Assembly (NCBI RefSeq): GCF_949987515.2
Contig: NW_027192659.1
Span: 1,426,001 to 1,490,000, forward strand
DNA length: 64,000 nucleotides
From: Delphinus delphis
Taxonomy: Eukaryota; Chordata; Mammalia; Artiodactyla; Delphinidae
Direction of reading: 5' to 3'
The position numbers and the translations under genes are program-made. Below, one piece after another: positions 1 through 11,350 of the stretch (position 1 is the stretch's first letter; each line of letters starts with the position of its first letter). A model generated the notes under the pieces. It saw only the letters and a list, made by a program, of their open reading frames with translations, made no database searches and was not told the DNA's origin.

Positions 1-90
1 TACGGCAACGCTTTAGGGGGAGCGTGCGTGTGAGGGCGCGGGTTAGTGTTAGCGTACGGGTTAGGATTAGGGGACGGGTGAGGGTCAGGC

Positions 91-144
91 TTCGGGGAAG
101 GGTTAGGGTTAGGGTTCGGGCTAGGGTTAGGGTTAGGGGACGGG
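91..144 (+). other. G-run core of the unit with G-quadruplex potential (representative copy)
   Basis: Hexamers 16-24 of the unit give nine successive runs of three or more G separated by short loops of about three bases (TTA, TTC, CTA, GAA or AC). This is the classical pattern for intramolecular G-quadruplexes of the telomeric type and could supply two quadruplexes side by side. The same stretch is present in nearly every unit of the array, except where 18 or 24 bases of it are deleted. Quadruplex formation in the cell is inference; the G-run spacing is seen directly. Confidence 0.7.
103..135 (+). promoter_or_regulatory. Predicted TRF-type telobox sites, three per unit (representative copy)
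   Basis: The Myb domains of the vertebrate telomere proteins TRF1 and TRF2 recognise duplex YTAGGGTTR. The consensus unit contains this motif at 103-111, 121-129 and 127-135 (hexamers 18, 21 and 22). The other perfect TTAGGG hexamers are followed by bases that do not fit. With 381 units the window could offer on the order of a thousand such sites, although point variants such as GTTATGG or GAAGTG remove some. Binding is a prediction from the motif and depends on the organism having a TRF-like protein. Confidence 0.5.
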
Positions 145-3024
145 GACGGTTTAGGGTCCAGGTGAGGGTACTGCAACGCTTTAGGGGGAGCGTGGATGTG
201 AGGGCGCGGGTTAGTGTTAGCGTACGGGTTAGGATTAGGGGACAGGTGAGGGTCAGGCTTCGGGGAAGGGTTAGGGTTAGGGTTCGGGCTAGGGTTAGGG
301 TTAGGGGACGGGGACGGTTTAGGGTCCAGGTGAGGGTACGGCAACGCTTTAGGGGGAGCGTGCGTGTGAGGGTGCGGGTTAGTGTTAGCGTACGGGTTAG
401 GATTAGGGGACGGGTGAGGGTCAGGCTTCGGGGAAGGGTTAGGGTTAGGGTTCGGCCTAGGGTTAGGGTTAGGTGACGGCGACGGTTTAGGGTCCAGGTG
501 AGGGTACGGCAACGCTTTAGGGGGAGCGTGCATGTGAGGGCGCGCGTTAGTTTTAGCGTACGGGTTAGGATTAGGGGACGGGTGAGGGTCAGGCTTCGGG
601 GAAGGGTTAGGGTTAGGGTTCGGGCTAGGGTTAGGTTTAGGGGACGGGGACGGTTTAGGGTCCAGGTGAGGGTACGGCAACGCTTTAGGGGGAGCGTGCG
701 TGTGAGGGCGCGGGGTAGTGTTAGCGTACGGGTTAAGATTAGGGGACGGGTGAGGGTCAGGCTTCGGGGAAGGGTTAGGGTTAGGGTTCGGGCTAGGGTT
801 AGGGTTAGGGGACGGGGACGGTTTAGGGTCCAGGTGAGGGTACGGCAACACTTTAGGGGGAGTGTGCGTGTGAGGGCGTGGGTTAGTGTTAGAGTACGGG
901 TTAGGATTAGGGGACGGGTGAGGGTCAGGCTTCGGGGAAGGGTTAGGGTTAGGGTTCGGGCTAGGGTTAGGGTTAGGGGACGGGGACGGTTTAGGGTCCA
1001 GGTGAGGGTACGGCAACGCTTTAGGGGGACCGTGCGTGTGAGGGCGCGGGTTAGTGTTAGCGTACGGGTTCGGATTAGGGGACGGGTGAGGGTCAGGCTT
1101 CTGGGAAGGGTTAGGTTTAGGGTTCGGGCTAGGCTTAGGGTTAGGGGACGGGGACGGTTTAGGGTCCAGGTGAGGGTACGGCAACGCTTTAGGGGGAGTA
1201 TGGGTGTGAGGGCGCGGGTTAGTGTTAGCGTACGGGTTAGGATTAGGGGACGGGTGAGGGTCAGGCTTCGGGGAAGGGTTAGGGTTAGGGTTCGGGCTAG
1301 GGTTAGGGTTAGGGGACGGGGACGGTTTAGGGTCCAGGTGAGGGTACGGCAACGCTTTAGGGGGAGCGTGCGTGTGAGGGCGCGGGTTAGTGTTAGCGTA
1401 CGGGTTAGGATTAGGGGACGGGTGAGGGTCAGGCTTCGGGGAAGGGTTAGGGTTAGTGTTCGGGCTAGGGTTAGGGTTAGGGGACGGGGATGGTTTAGGG
1501 TCCAGGTGAGGGTACGGCAACGCTTTAGGGGTAGCGTGAGTGTGAGGGCGCGGGTTAGTGTTAGCGTACGGGTTAGGATTAGGGGACGGGTGAGGGTCAT
1601 GCTTCGGGGAAGGGTTAGGGTTAGGGTTCGGGCTAGGGTTAGGGTTAGGGGACGGGGACGGTTTAGGGTCCAGGTGAGGGTACGGCAACGCTTTAGGGGG
1701 AGCGTGCGTGTGAGGGCGCGAGTTAGTGTTAGCGTACGGGTTAGGATTAGGGGACGGGTGAGGGTCAGGCTTCGGGGAAGGGTTAGGGTTAGGGTTCGGG
1801 CTAGGGTTAGGGTTAGGTGACGGGGACGGTTTAGGGTCCAGGTGAGGATACGGCAACGCTTTAGGGGGAGCGTGCGTGTGAGGGCGTGGGGTAGTGTTAG
1901 CGTACGGGTTAGGATTAGGGGACGGGTGAGGGTCAGGCTTCGGGGAAGGGTTAGGGTTAGGGTTCGGGCTAGGGTTAGGGTTAGTGGACGGGGACGGTTT
2001 AGGGTCCAGGTGAGGGTACGGCAATGATTTAGGGGGAGCGTGCGTGTGAGGACGCGGGTTAGTGTTAGCGTACGGGTTAGGATTAGGGGACGAGTGAGGG
2101 TCAGGCTTCGGGGAAGGGTTAGGGTTAGGGTTCGGGCTAGGCTTAGTGTTAGGGGACGGGGACGGTTTAGGGTCCAGGTGAGGGTACGGCAACGCTTTAG
2201 GGGGAGCATGCGTGTGAGGGCGCGGGTTAGTGTTAGCATACGGGTTAGGATTAGGGGACGGGTGAGGGTCAGGCTTCGGGGAACGGTTAGGGTTAGGGTT
2301 CGGGCTAGGGTTAGGGTTAGGGGACGGGGACGGTTTAGGGTCCAGGTGAGGGTACAGCAACGCTTTAGGGGGAGCGTGCGTGTGAGGGCGTGGGTTAGTG
2401 TTAGCGTACGGGTTAGGATTAGGGGACGGGTGAGGGTCAGGCTTCGGGGAAGTGTTAGGGTTAGTGTTCGGGCTAGGGTTAGGGTTAGGGGACGGGGACG
2501 GTTTAGGGTCCAGGTGAGGGTACGGCAACGCTTTAGGGGGAGCGTGCGTGTGAGGGCGCGGGTTAGTGTTAGCGTACGGGTTAGGATTAGGGGACGGGTG
2601 AGGGTCAGGCTTCGGGGAAGGGTTAGAGTTAGGGTTCGGGCTAGGGTTAGGGTTAGAGGACGGGGACGGTTTAGGGTCCAGGTGAGGGTACGGCAACGCT
2701 TTAGGGGGAGCGTGCGTGTGAGGGCGCGGGTTAGTGTTAGCGTACGGGTTAGGATTAGGGGACGGGTGAGGGTCAGGCTTCGGGGAAGGGTTAGGGTTAT
2801 GGTTCGGGCTAGGGTTAGAGTTAGGGGACGGGGACGGTTTAGGGTCCAGGTGAGGGTACGGCAACGCTTTAGGGGGAGCGTGCATGTTAGGGCGTGGGGT
2901 AGTGTTAGCGTACGGGTTAGGATTAGGGGACGGGTGAGGGTCAGGCTTCGGGGAAGTGTTAGGGTTAGGGTTCGGGCTAGGGTTAGGGTTAGGGGACGGG
3001 GACGGTTTAGGGTCCAGGTGAGGG

Positions 3025-4871
3025 TACGGCAACGCTTTAGGGGGAGCGTGCGTGTGAGGGCGCGGGTTAGTGTTAGCGTACGGGTTAGGATTAGGGGACG
3101 GGTGAGGGTCAGGCTTCGGGGAAGGGTTAGGGTTAGGGTTCGGGCTAGGGTTAGGGTTAGGGGACGGGGACGGTTTAGGGTCCAGGTGAGGGTACTGCAA
3201 CGCTTTAGGGGGAGCGTGGATGTGAGGGCGCGGGTTAGTGTTAGCGTACGGGTTAGGATTAGGGGACAGGTGAGGGTCAGGCTTCGGGGAAGGGTTAGGG
3301 TTAGGGTTCGGGCTAGGGTTAGGGTTAGGGGACGGGGACGGTTTAGGGTCCAGGTGAGGGTACGGCAACGCTTTAGGGGGAGCGTGCGTGTGAGGGTGCG
3401 GGTTAGTGTTAGCGTACGGGTTAGGATTAGGGGACGGGTGAGGGTCAGGCTTCGGGGAAGGGTTAGGGTTAGGGTTCGGCCTAGGGTTAGGGTTAGGTGA
3501 CGGCGACGGTTTAGGGTCCAGGTGAGGGTACGGCAACGCTTTAGGGGGAGCGTGCATGTGAGGGCGCGCGTTAGTTTTAGCGTACGGGTTAGGATTAGGG
3601 GACGGGTGAGGGTCAGGCTTCGGGGAAGGGTTAGGGTTAGGGTTCGGGCTAGGGTTAGGTTTAGGGGACGGGGACGGTTTAGGGTCCAGGTGAGGGTACG
3701 GCAACGCTTTAGGGGGAGCGTGCGTGTGAGGGCGCGGGGTAGTGTTAGCGTACGGGTTAAGATTAGGGGACGGGTGAGGGTCAGGCTTCGGGGAAGGGTT
3801 AGGGTTAGGGTTCGGGCTAGGGTTAGGGTTAGGGGACGGGGACGGTTTAGGGTCCAGGTGAGGGTACGGCAACACTTTAGGGGGAGTGTGCGTGTGAGGG
3901 CGTGGGTTAGTGTTAGAGTACGGGTTAGGATTAGGGGACGGGTGAGGGTCAGGCTTCGGGGAAGGGTTAGGGTTAGGGTTCGGGCTAGGGTTAGGGTTAG
4001 GGGACGGGGACGGTTTAGGGTCCAGGTGAGGGTACGGCAACGCTTTAGGGGGACCGTGCGTGTGAGGGCGCGGGTTAGTGTTAGCGTACGGGTTCGGATT
4101 AGGGGACGGGTGAGGGTCAGGCTTCTGGGAAGGGTTAGGTTTAGGGTTCGGGCTAGGCTTAGGGTTAGGGGACGGGGACGGTTTAGGGTCCAGGTGAGGG
4201 TACGGCAACGCTTTAGGGGGAGTATGGGTGTGAGGGCGCGGGTTAGTGTTAGCGTACGGGTTAGGATTAGGGGACGGGTGAGGGTCAGGCTTCGGGGAAG
4301 GGTTAGGGTTAGGGTTCGGGCTAGGGTTAGGGTTAGGGGACGGGGACGGTTTAGGGTCCAGGTGAGGGTACGGCAACGCTTTAGGGGGAGCGTGCGTGTG
4401 AGGGCGCGGGTTAGTGTTAGCGTACGGGTTAGGATTAGGGGACGGGTGAGGGTCAGGCTTCGGGGAAGGGTTAGGGTTAGTGTTCGGGCTAGGGTTAGGG
4501 TTAGGGGACGGGGATGGTTTAGGGTCCAGGTGAGGGTACGGCAACGCTTTAGGGGTAGCGTGAGTGTGAGGGCGCGGGTTAGTGTTAGCGTACGGGTTAG
4601 GATTAGGGGACGGGTGAGGGTCATGCTTCGGGGAAGGGTTAGGGTTAGGGTTCGGGCTAGGGTTAGGGTTAGGGGACGGGGACGGTTTAGGGTCCAGGTG
4701 AGGGTACGGCAACGCTTTAGGGGGAGCGTGCGTGTGAGGGCGCGAGTTAGTGTTAGCGTACGGGTTAGGATTAGGGGACGGGTGAGGGTCAGGCTTCGGG
4801 GAAGGGTTAGGGTTAGGGTTCGGGCTAGGGTTAGGGTTAGGTGACGGGGACGGTTTAGGGTCCAGGTGAGG
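3025..4871 (+). repeat. 18-unit higher-order repeat, truncated copy 2
   Basis: Positions 3025-4871 match 1-1847 with an offset of exactly 3,024. Checking marker by marker I found no difference, including rare changes such as AGGTTTAGG near 3657 and GGGATGG near 4512. The first mismatch is at 4872 (G here, A at 1848), and further differences follow (for example GGAAGGG near 4946), so the copy ends about 11 units in and the array switches to another lineage. The identity suggests a very recent duplication or conversion. Confidence 0.9.
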
Positions 4872-5040
4872 GTACGGCAACGCTTTAGGGGGAGCGTGCG
4901 TGTGAGGGCGCGGGGTAGTGTTAGCGTACGGGTTAGGATTAGGGGAAGGGTGAGGGTCAGGCTTCGGGGAAGGGTTAGGGTTAGGGTTCGGGCTAGGGTT
5001 AGGGTTAGGGGACGGGGACGGTTTAGGGTCCAGGTGAGGG

Positions 5041-7020
5041 GACGGCAACGTTTTAGGGGGAGCGTGCGTGTGAGGACGCGGGTTAGTGTTAGCGTACGGG
5101 TTAGGATTGGGGACGGGTGAGGGTCAGGCTTCGGGGAAGGGTTAGGGTTAGGGTTCGGGCTAGGGTTAGGGTTAGGGGACGGGGACGGTTTAGGGTCCAG
5201 GTGAGGGTACGGCAACGCTTTAGGGGGAGCGTGCGTGTGAGGGCGCGGGTTAGTGTTAGCGTACGGGTTCGGATTAGGGGACGGGTGAGGGTCAGGCTTC
5301 GGGGAAGGGTTAGGGTTAGGGTTCGGGCTAGGGTTAGGGTTAGGGGACGGGGACGGTTTAGGGTCCAGGTGAGGGTACGGCAACGCTTTAGGGGGAGCGT
5401 GCGTGTGAGGGCGCGGGTTAGTGTTAGCGTACGGTGTAGGATTAGGGGACGGGTGAGGGTCAGGCTTCGGGGAAGGGTTAGGGTTAGGGTTCGGGCTAGG
5501 GTTATGGTTAGGGGACGGGGACGGTTTAGGGTCCAGGTGAGGGTACGGCAACGCTTTAGTGGGAGCGTGCGTGTGAGGGCGCGAGTTAGTGTTAGCCTAC
5601 GGGTTAGGATTAGGGGACGGGTGAGGGTCAGGCTTCGGGGAAGGGTTAGGTTTAGGGTTCGGGCTAGGGTTACGGTTAGGGGACGGGGACGGTTTAGGGT
5701 CCAGGTGAGGGGACGGCAACGCTTTAGGGGGAGCGTGCGTATGAGGGCGCGGGTTAGTGTTAGCGTACGGGTTAGGATTAGGGGACGGGTGAGGGTCAGT
5801 CTTCGGGGAAGGGTTAGGGTTAGTGTTCGGGCTAGGGTTAGGGTTAGGGGACGGAGACGGTTTAGGGTCCAGGTGAGGGTACGGCAACGCTTTAGGGGGA
5901 GCGTGCGTGTGAGGGCGTGGGTTAGTGTTAGCGTACGGGTTAGGATTAGGGGACGGGTGAGGGTCAGGCTTCGGGGAAGGGTTAGGGTTGGGGTTCGGGC
6001 TAGGGTTAGGGTTAGGGGACGGGGACGGTTTAGGGTCCAGGTGAGGGTACGGCAATGCTTTAGGGGGAGCGTGCGTGTGAGGGCGCGGGTTAGTGTTAGC
6101 GTACGGGTTAGGATTAGGGGACGGGTGAGGGTCAGGCTTCGGGGAAGGGTTAGGGTTAGGGTTTGGGCTAGGGTTAGGGTTAGGGGACGGGGACGGTTTA
6201 GGGTCCAGTTGAGGGTACGGCAACGCTTTAGGGGTAGCGTGCGTGTGAGGGCGCGGGTGAGTGTTCGCGTACGGGTTAGGATTAGGGGACGGGTGAGGGT
6301 CAGGCTTCGGGGAAGGGTTAAGGTTAGGGTTCGGGCTAGGGTTAGGGTTAGGGGACGGGGACGGTTTAGGGTCCAGTTGAGGGTACGGCAACGCTTTAGG
6401 GGGAGCGTGCGTGTGAGGGCGCGGGGTAGTGTTAGCGTACGGGTTAGGATTAGGGGACGGGTGAGGGTCAGGCTTCGGGGAAGGTTTAGGGTTAGGGTTC
6501 GGGCTAGGGTTAGGTTTAGGGGACGGGGACGGTTTAGGGTCCAGGTGAGGGTACGGCAACGCTTCACGGGGAGAGTGCGTGTGAGGGTGCGGGTTAGTGT
6601 TAGCGTACGGGTTAGGATTAGGGGACGGTTGAGGGTCATGCTTCGGGGAAGGGTTAGGGTTAGGGTTCGGGCTAGGGTTAGGGTTAGGTGACGGGGACGG
6701 TTTAGGGTCCAGGTGAGGGTACGGCAACACTTTAGGGGGAGCGTGCGTGTGAGGGCGCGGGGTAGTGTTAGCGTACGGGTTAGGATTAGGGGACGGGTGA
6801 GGGTCAGGCTTCGGGGAAGGGTTAGGGTTAGGGTTCGGGCTAGGGTTATAGTTAGGGGACGGGGACGGTTTAGGGTCCAGGTGAGGGGACGGCAACGTTT
6901 TAGGGGGAGCGTGCGTGTGAGGGCGCGGGTTAGTGTTAGCGTACGGGTTAGGATTAGGGGACGGGTGAGGGTCAGGCTTCGGGGAAGTGTTAGGGTTAGG
7001 GTTCGGGCTAGGGTTATGGT
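5041..7020 (+). repeat. Satellite units of the GACGGCAACGTTTT lineage, no HOR partner resolved for all of it
   Basis: Ordinary 168-bp units with scattered point changes. A marker pair recurs around 6,720 and 6,888: a unit beginning TACGGCAACAC followed by one beginning GACGGCAACGTT. The pair, or its second member, is found again near 11,928, 20,511 and 31,746 (spacings of 30, 51 and 67 units). A single-base deletion in the TTAGGATTGGGG stretch at about 5,107 shifts the hexamer register by one base from that point. Confidence 0.75.
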
Positions 7021-7223
7021 TAGGGGACGGGGACAGTGTAGGGTCCAGGTGTGGGTACGGCAATGCTTTAGGGGGAGCGTGCGTGTGAGGGCGCGGGTTA
7101 GTGTTAGCGTACGGGTTAGGATTAGGGGACGGGTGAGGGTCAGGCTTCGGGGAAGGGTTAGGGTTAGGGTTCGGGCTAGGGTTAGGGTTAGGGGACGGGG
7201 ACGGTTTAGGGTTCAGGTGAGGG

Positions 7224-9400
7224 TACGGCAAGGCTTTAGGGGGAGCGTGCGTGTGAGGGCGCGGGTTAGTGTTAGCGTACGGGTTAGGATTAGACGACGG
7301 GTGAGGGTCAGGCTTCGGGGAAGTGTTAGGCTTAGGGTTCGGGCTAGGGTTAGGGTTAGGGGACGGGGACGGTTTAGGGTACAGGTGAGGGTATGGCAAC
7401 GCTTCAGGGGGAGCGTGCGTGTGAGGGCGCGGGTTAGTGTTAAAGTACGGGTTAGGATTAGGGGACGGGTGAGGGTCAGGCTTCGGGGAAGGGTTAGGGT
7501 TAGGGTTTGGGCTAGGGTTACGGTTAGGGGACAGGGACGGTTTAGGGTCCAGGTGAGGGTACGGCAACGCTTTAGGGGGAGCGTGGGTGTGAGGGCGCGT
7601 GTTAGTGTTAGCGTACGGGTTAGGATTAGGGGACGGGTGAGGGTCAGGCTTCGGGGAAGGGTTAGGGTTAGGGTTCGGGCTAGGGTTAGGGATAGGGGAC
7701 GGGGACGGTTTAGGGTCCAGGTGAGGGTACGGCAACGCTTTAGGGGGAGCGTGCGTGTGAGGGCTCGGGTTAGTGTTAGCGTACGGGTTAGGATTAGGTG
7801 ACGGGTGAGGGTCAGGCTTCGGGGAAGTGTTAGGGTTAGTGTTCGGGCTAGGGTTAGGGTTAGGGGACGGGGACGATTTAGGTTCCAGGTGAGGGTATGG
7901 CAACGCTTTAGGGGGAGCGTGCGTGTGAGGGCGCGGGTTAGTGTTAGCGTACGGGTTAGGATTAGGGGACGGGTGAGGGTCAGGCTTCGGGGAAGGGTTA
8001 GGGTTAGGATTCGGGCTAGGGTTAGGGTTAGGGGACGGGGACGGTTTAGGGTCCAGGTGAGGGTACGGCAACGCTTTAGGGGGAGCGTGCGTGTCAGGGC
8101 GCGGGTTAGTGTTAGCGTACGGGTTAGGATTAGGGGACGGGTGAGGGTCAGGCTTTGGGGAAGGGTTAGGGTTAGGGTTCGGGCTAGGGTTAGGGTTAGG
8201 GGACGGGGACGGTTTAGGGTCCAGGTGAGGGTACGGCAACGCTTTAAGGGGAGCGTGCGTGTGAGGGCGCGGGTTAGTGTTAGCGTACGGGTTAGGATTA
8301 GGGGACGGGTGAGGGTCAGGCTTCGGGGAAGGGTTAGGGTTAGGGTTCGGGCTAGGGTTAGGGTTAGGGGACGGGGATGGTTTAGGGTCCAGGTGAGGGT
8401 ACGGCAACGCTTTAGGGGGAGCGTGCGTGTGAGGGCGTGGGTTAGTGTTAGCGTACGGGTTAGGATTAGGGGACGGGTGAGGGTCAGGCTTTTGGGAAGC
8501 GTTAGGGTTAGGGTTCAGGCTAGGGTTAGGGTTAGGGGACGGGGACGGTTTAGGGTCCAGGTGAGGGTACGGCAACGCTTTATGGGGAGCGTGCGTGTGA
8601 GGGCGCGGGTTAGTGTTAGCGTACGGGTTAGGATTAGGGGACGGGTGAGGGTCAGGCTTCGGGGAAGTGTTAGGGTTAGGGTTCGGGCTAGGGTTAGGGT
8701 TAGGGGACGGGGACGGTTTAGGGTCCAGGTGAGGGTACGGCAATGCTTTAGGGGGAGCGTGCGTGTGAGGGCGCGCGTTAGTGTTAGCGTACGGGTTAGG
8801 ATTAGGGGACGGGTGAGTGTCAGGCTTCGGGGAAGGGTTAGGGTTAGGGTTCGGGCTAGGGTTAGGGTTAGGGGACAGGGACGGTTTAGGGTCCAGGTGA
8901 GGGTACGGCAACGCCTTAGGGGGAGCGTGCGTGTGAGGGCGCGGGTTAGTGTTAGCGTACGGGTTAGGATTAGGGGACGGGTGAGGGTCATGCTTCGGGG
9001 AAGGGTTAGGGTTAGGGTTCGGGCTAGGGTTAGGGTTAGGTGATGGGGACGGTTTAGGGTCCAGGTGAGGGTACGGCAACGCTTTAGGGGGAGCGTGCGT
9101 GTGAGGGCGCGGGGTAGTGTTAGCGTACGGGTTAGGATTAGGGGACGGGTGAGGGTCAGGCTTCGGGGAAGGGTTAGGGTTAGGGTTCGGGCTAGGGTTA
9201 GGGTTAGGGGACGGGGACGGTTTAGGGTCCAGGTGAGGGTACGGCAACGCTTTAGGTGGAGCGTGCGTGTGAGGGCGCGGATTAGTGTTAGCGTACGGGT
9301 TAGGATTAGGGGACGGGTGAGGGTCAGGCTTCGGGGAAGGGTTAGGGATAGGGTTCGGGCTAGGGTTAGGGTTAGGGGACATTGACGGTTTAGGGTCCAG
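7224..9400 (+). repeat. Block related to 27,549-29,900
   Basis: The unit starting at 7224 carries CGGCAAGGC, and the next units carry GGTACAGG near 7,378, GTTAAAGTACGG near 7,440 and GGGATAGG near 7,690. The same order appears 121 units downstream from 27,549. Near 7,797 the offset becomes 122 units, so the downstream block has gained one extra unit, or this one has lost one. Single-base differences are scattered through both, so this is an older relation than the 0-5 kb duplication. Confidence 0.75.
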
Positions 9401-10072
9401 GTGAGGGCACAGCAACGCTTTAGGGGGAGCGTGCGTGTGAGGGCGCGGGTTAGTGTTAGCGTACGGGTTAGGATTAGGGGACGGGTGAGGGTCAGGCTTC
9501 GGGGAAGGGTTAGGGTTAGGGTTCGGGCTTGCTTTAGGGTTAGGGGACGGGGACGGTTTAAGGTCCAGGTGAGGGTACGGCAACGCTTTAGGGGGAGCTT
9601 GCGTGTGAGGGCGCGGGTTAGTGTTAACGTACGGGATAGGATTAGGGGACGGGTGAGGGTCAGGCTTCGGGGAAGGTTTAGGGTTAGGGTTCGGGCTAGG
9701 GTTACGATTAGGGGACGGGGACGGTTTAGGGTCCAGGTGAGGGTACGGCAACGCTTCAGGGGGAGCGTGGGTGTGAGGGCGCGGGTTAGTGTTAGCGTAC
9801 GGGTTAGGATTAGGGGACGGGTGAGGGTCAGGCTTCGGGGAAGGGTTAGGGTTAGGGTTCGGGCTAGGGTTAGGGATAGGGGACGGGGACGGTTTAGGGT
9901 CCAGGTGAGGGCACAGCAACGCTTTAGGGGGAGCGTGCGTGTGAGGGCGTGGAGTAGTGTTAGCGTACGGGTTAGGATTAGGGGACGGGTGAGGGTCAGG
10001 CTTCGGGGAAGGGTTAGGGTTAGGGTTCGGGCTAGGGTTAGGGTTAGTGGACGGGGACGGTTTAGGGTCCAG

Positions 10073-11350
10073 GTGAGGGTACGGCAATGCTTTCGGGGGA
10101 GCGTGCGTGTGAGGGCGCGGGTTAGTGTTAGCGTACGGGTTAGGATTAGGGGACGAGTGAGGGTCAGGCTTCGGGGAAGTGTTAGGGTTAGGGTTCGGGC
10201 TAGGCTTAGTGTTAGGGGACGGGGACGGTTTAGGGTCCAGGTGAGGGTACGGCAACGCTTTAGGGGGAGCATGCGTGTGAGGGCGCGGGTTAGTGTTAGC
10301 AAACGGGTTAGGATTAGGGGACGGGTGAGGGTCAGGCTTCGGGGAAAGGTTAGGGTTAGGGTTCGGGCTAGGGTTAGGGTTAGGGGACGGGGACGGTTTA
10401 GGGTCCAGGTGAGGGTATGGCAACGCTTTAGGGGGAGCGTGCGTGTGAGAGCGCGGGTTAGTGTTAGCGTACGGGTTAGGATTAGGGGACGGGTGAGGGT
10501 CAGGCTTCGGGAAAGGGTTAGGGTTATGGTTCGGGCTAGGGTTAGGGTTAGGGGACGGGGACGGCTTAGGGTCCAGGTGAGGGTACGGCAATGCTTTAGG
10601 GGGAGCGTGCGTGTGAGGGCGCGGGTTAGTGTTAGCGTACGGGTTAGGATTAGGGGACGGGTGAGGGTCAGGCTTCGGGGAAGGGTTAGGGTTATGGTTC
10701 GGGCTAGGGTTAGGGTTAGGGGACGGGGACGGTTTAGGGTCCAGTTGAGGGTACGGCAACGCTTTAGGGGGAGCGTGCATGTGAGGGCGTGGGGTAGTGT
10801 TAGCGTACGGGTTAGGATTAGGGGACGGGTGAGGGTCAGGCTTCGGGGAAGTGTTAGGGTTAGGGTTCGGGCTAGGCTTAGGGTTAGGGGACGGGGACGC
10901 TTTAGGGTCCAGGTGAGGGTACGGCAACGCTTTAGGGGGAGCGTGCGTGTGAGGGCGCGGGTTAGTGTTAGCGTACGGGTTAGGATTAGGGGACGGGTGA
11001 GGGTCAGGCTTTGGGGAAGGGTTAGGGTTAGGGTTCGGGCTAGGGTTAGGGTTATGGAACGGGGACGGTTTAGGGTCCAGGTGAGGGTATGGCAACGCTT
11101 TAGGGGGAGCGTGCGTGTGAGGGCGCGGGTTAGTGTTAGCGTACGGGTTAGGATTAGGGGACGGGTGAGGGTCAGGCTTCGGGGAAGTGTTAGGGTTAGG
11201 GTTCGGGCTAGGGTTTGGGTTAGGTGACGGGGACGGTTTAGGGTCCAGGTGAGGGTACGGCAACGCTTTAGGGGGAGCGTGCGTGTGAGGGCGCGGGGTA
11301 GTGTTAGCGTACGGGTTAGGATTAGGGGACGGGTGAGGGTCAGGCTTCGG
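10073..11350 (+). repeat. 24-unit-spaced block, copy 1
   Basis: This stretch is related to 14,104-15,381 at an offset of 4,031 bases, which is 24 units minus the 1-bp deletion near 12,100. Shared markers in order are AGCATGCG at 10,268, GGGAAAGG, TTATGG repeated in neighbouring units, CCAGTTGAGGG near 10,742 and GGGTTTGGGTTAGGTG near 11,212. Differences exist, for example TTAGCAAACG here against TTAGCATACG there. A unit with AGCATGCG also occurs at 2,206, exactly 48 units upstream, which is twice this spacing. Confidence 0.8.

Larger units (their letters stand above)
1..168 (+). repeat. Consensus satellite unit: 28 degenerate TTAGGG hexamers
   Basis: This first unit equals the consensus I derived by eye. 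Cut into hexamers from position 1, hexamers 3, 12, 18, 19, 22, 23 and 26 are perfect TTAGGG. Hexamers 6, 8, 9, 11, 14, 16, 20, 21 and 28 differ by one base (for example TGAGGG, TTAGTG, TTCGGG, CTAGGG). The most degenerate are hexamers 1, 2, 4, 5, 7, 13, 24, 25 and 27, including AACGCT and GACGGT. In total 123 of 168 positions match (TTAGGG)28 without a gap. The GGG half of the hexamer is kept better than the TTA half. Composition is 84 G, 20 C and about 62% GC, with 13 CpG sites. The in-register match over all 28 hexamers is what shows telomeric origin; a chance 168-bp sequence would not do this. Confidence 0.95.
1..3024 (+). repeat. 18-unit higher-order repeat, copy 1 (3,024 bp)
   Basis: Eighteen units of 168 bp form a block that starts again at 3025. 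Marker variants include TACTGCAACG at 169, GCATG near 530, CTTCTGGG near 1099, AGTATGGG near 1197, ATGCTTC near 1599 and CGCGAG near 1718. Each recurs exactly 3,024 bases later. The right part of this copy (1681-3003) has a separate close relative at 18,478-19,800. The unit is longer than the usual monomer-to-dimer HORs and implies block duplication of about 3 kb at a time. Confidence 0.92.
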
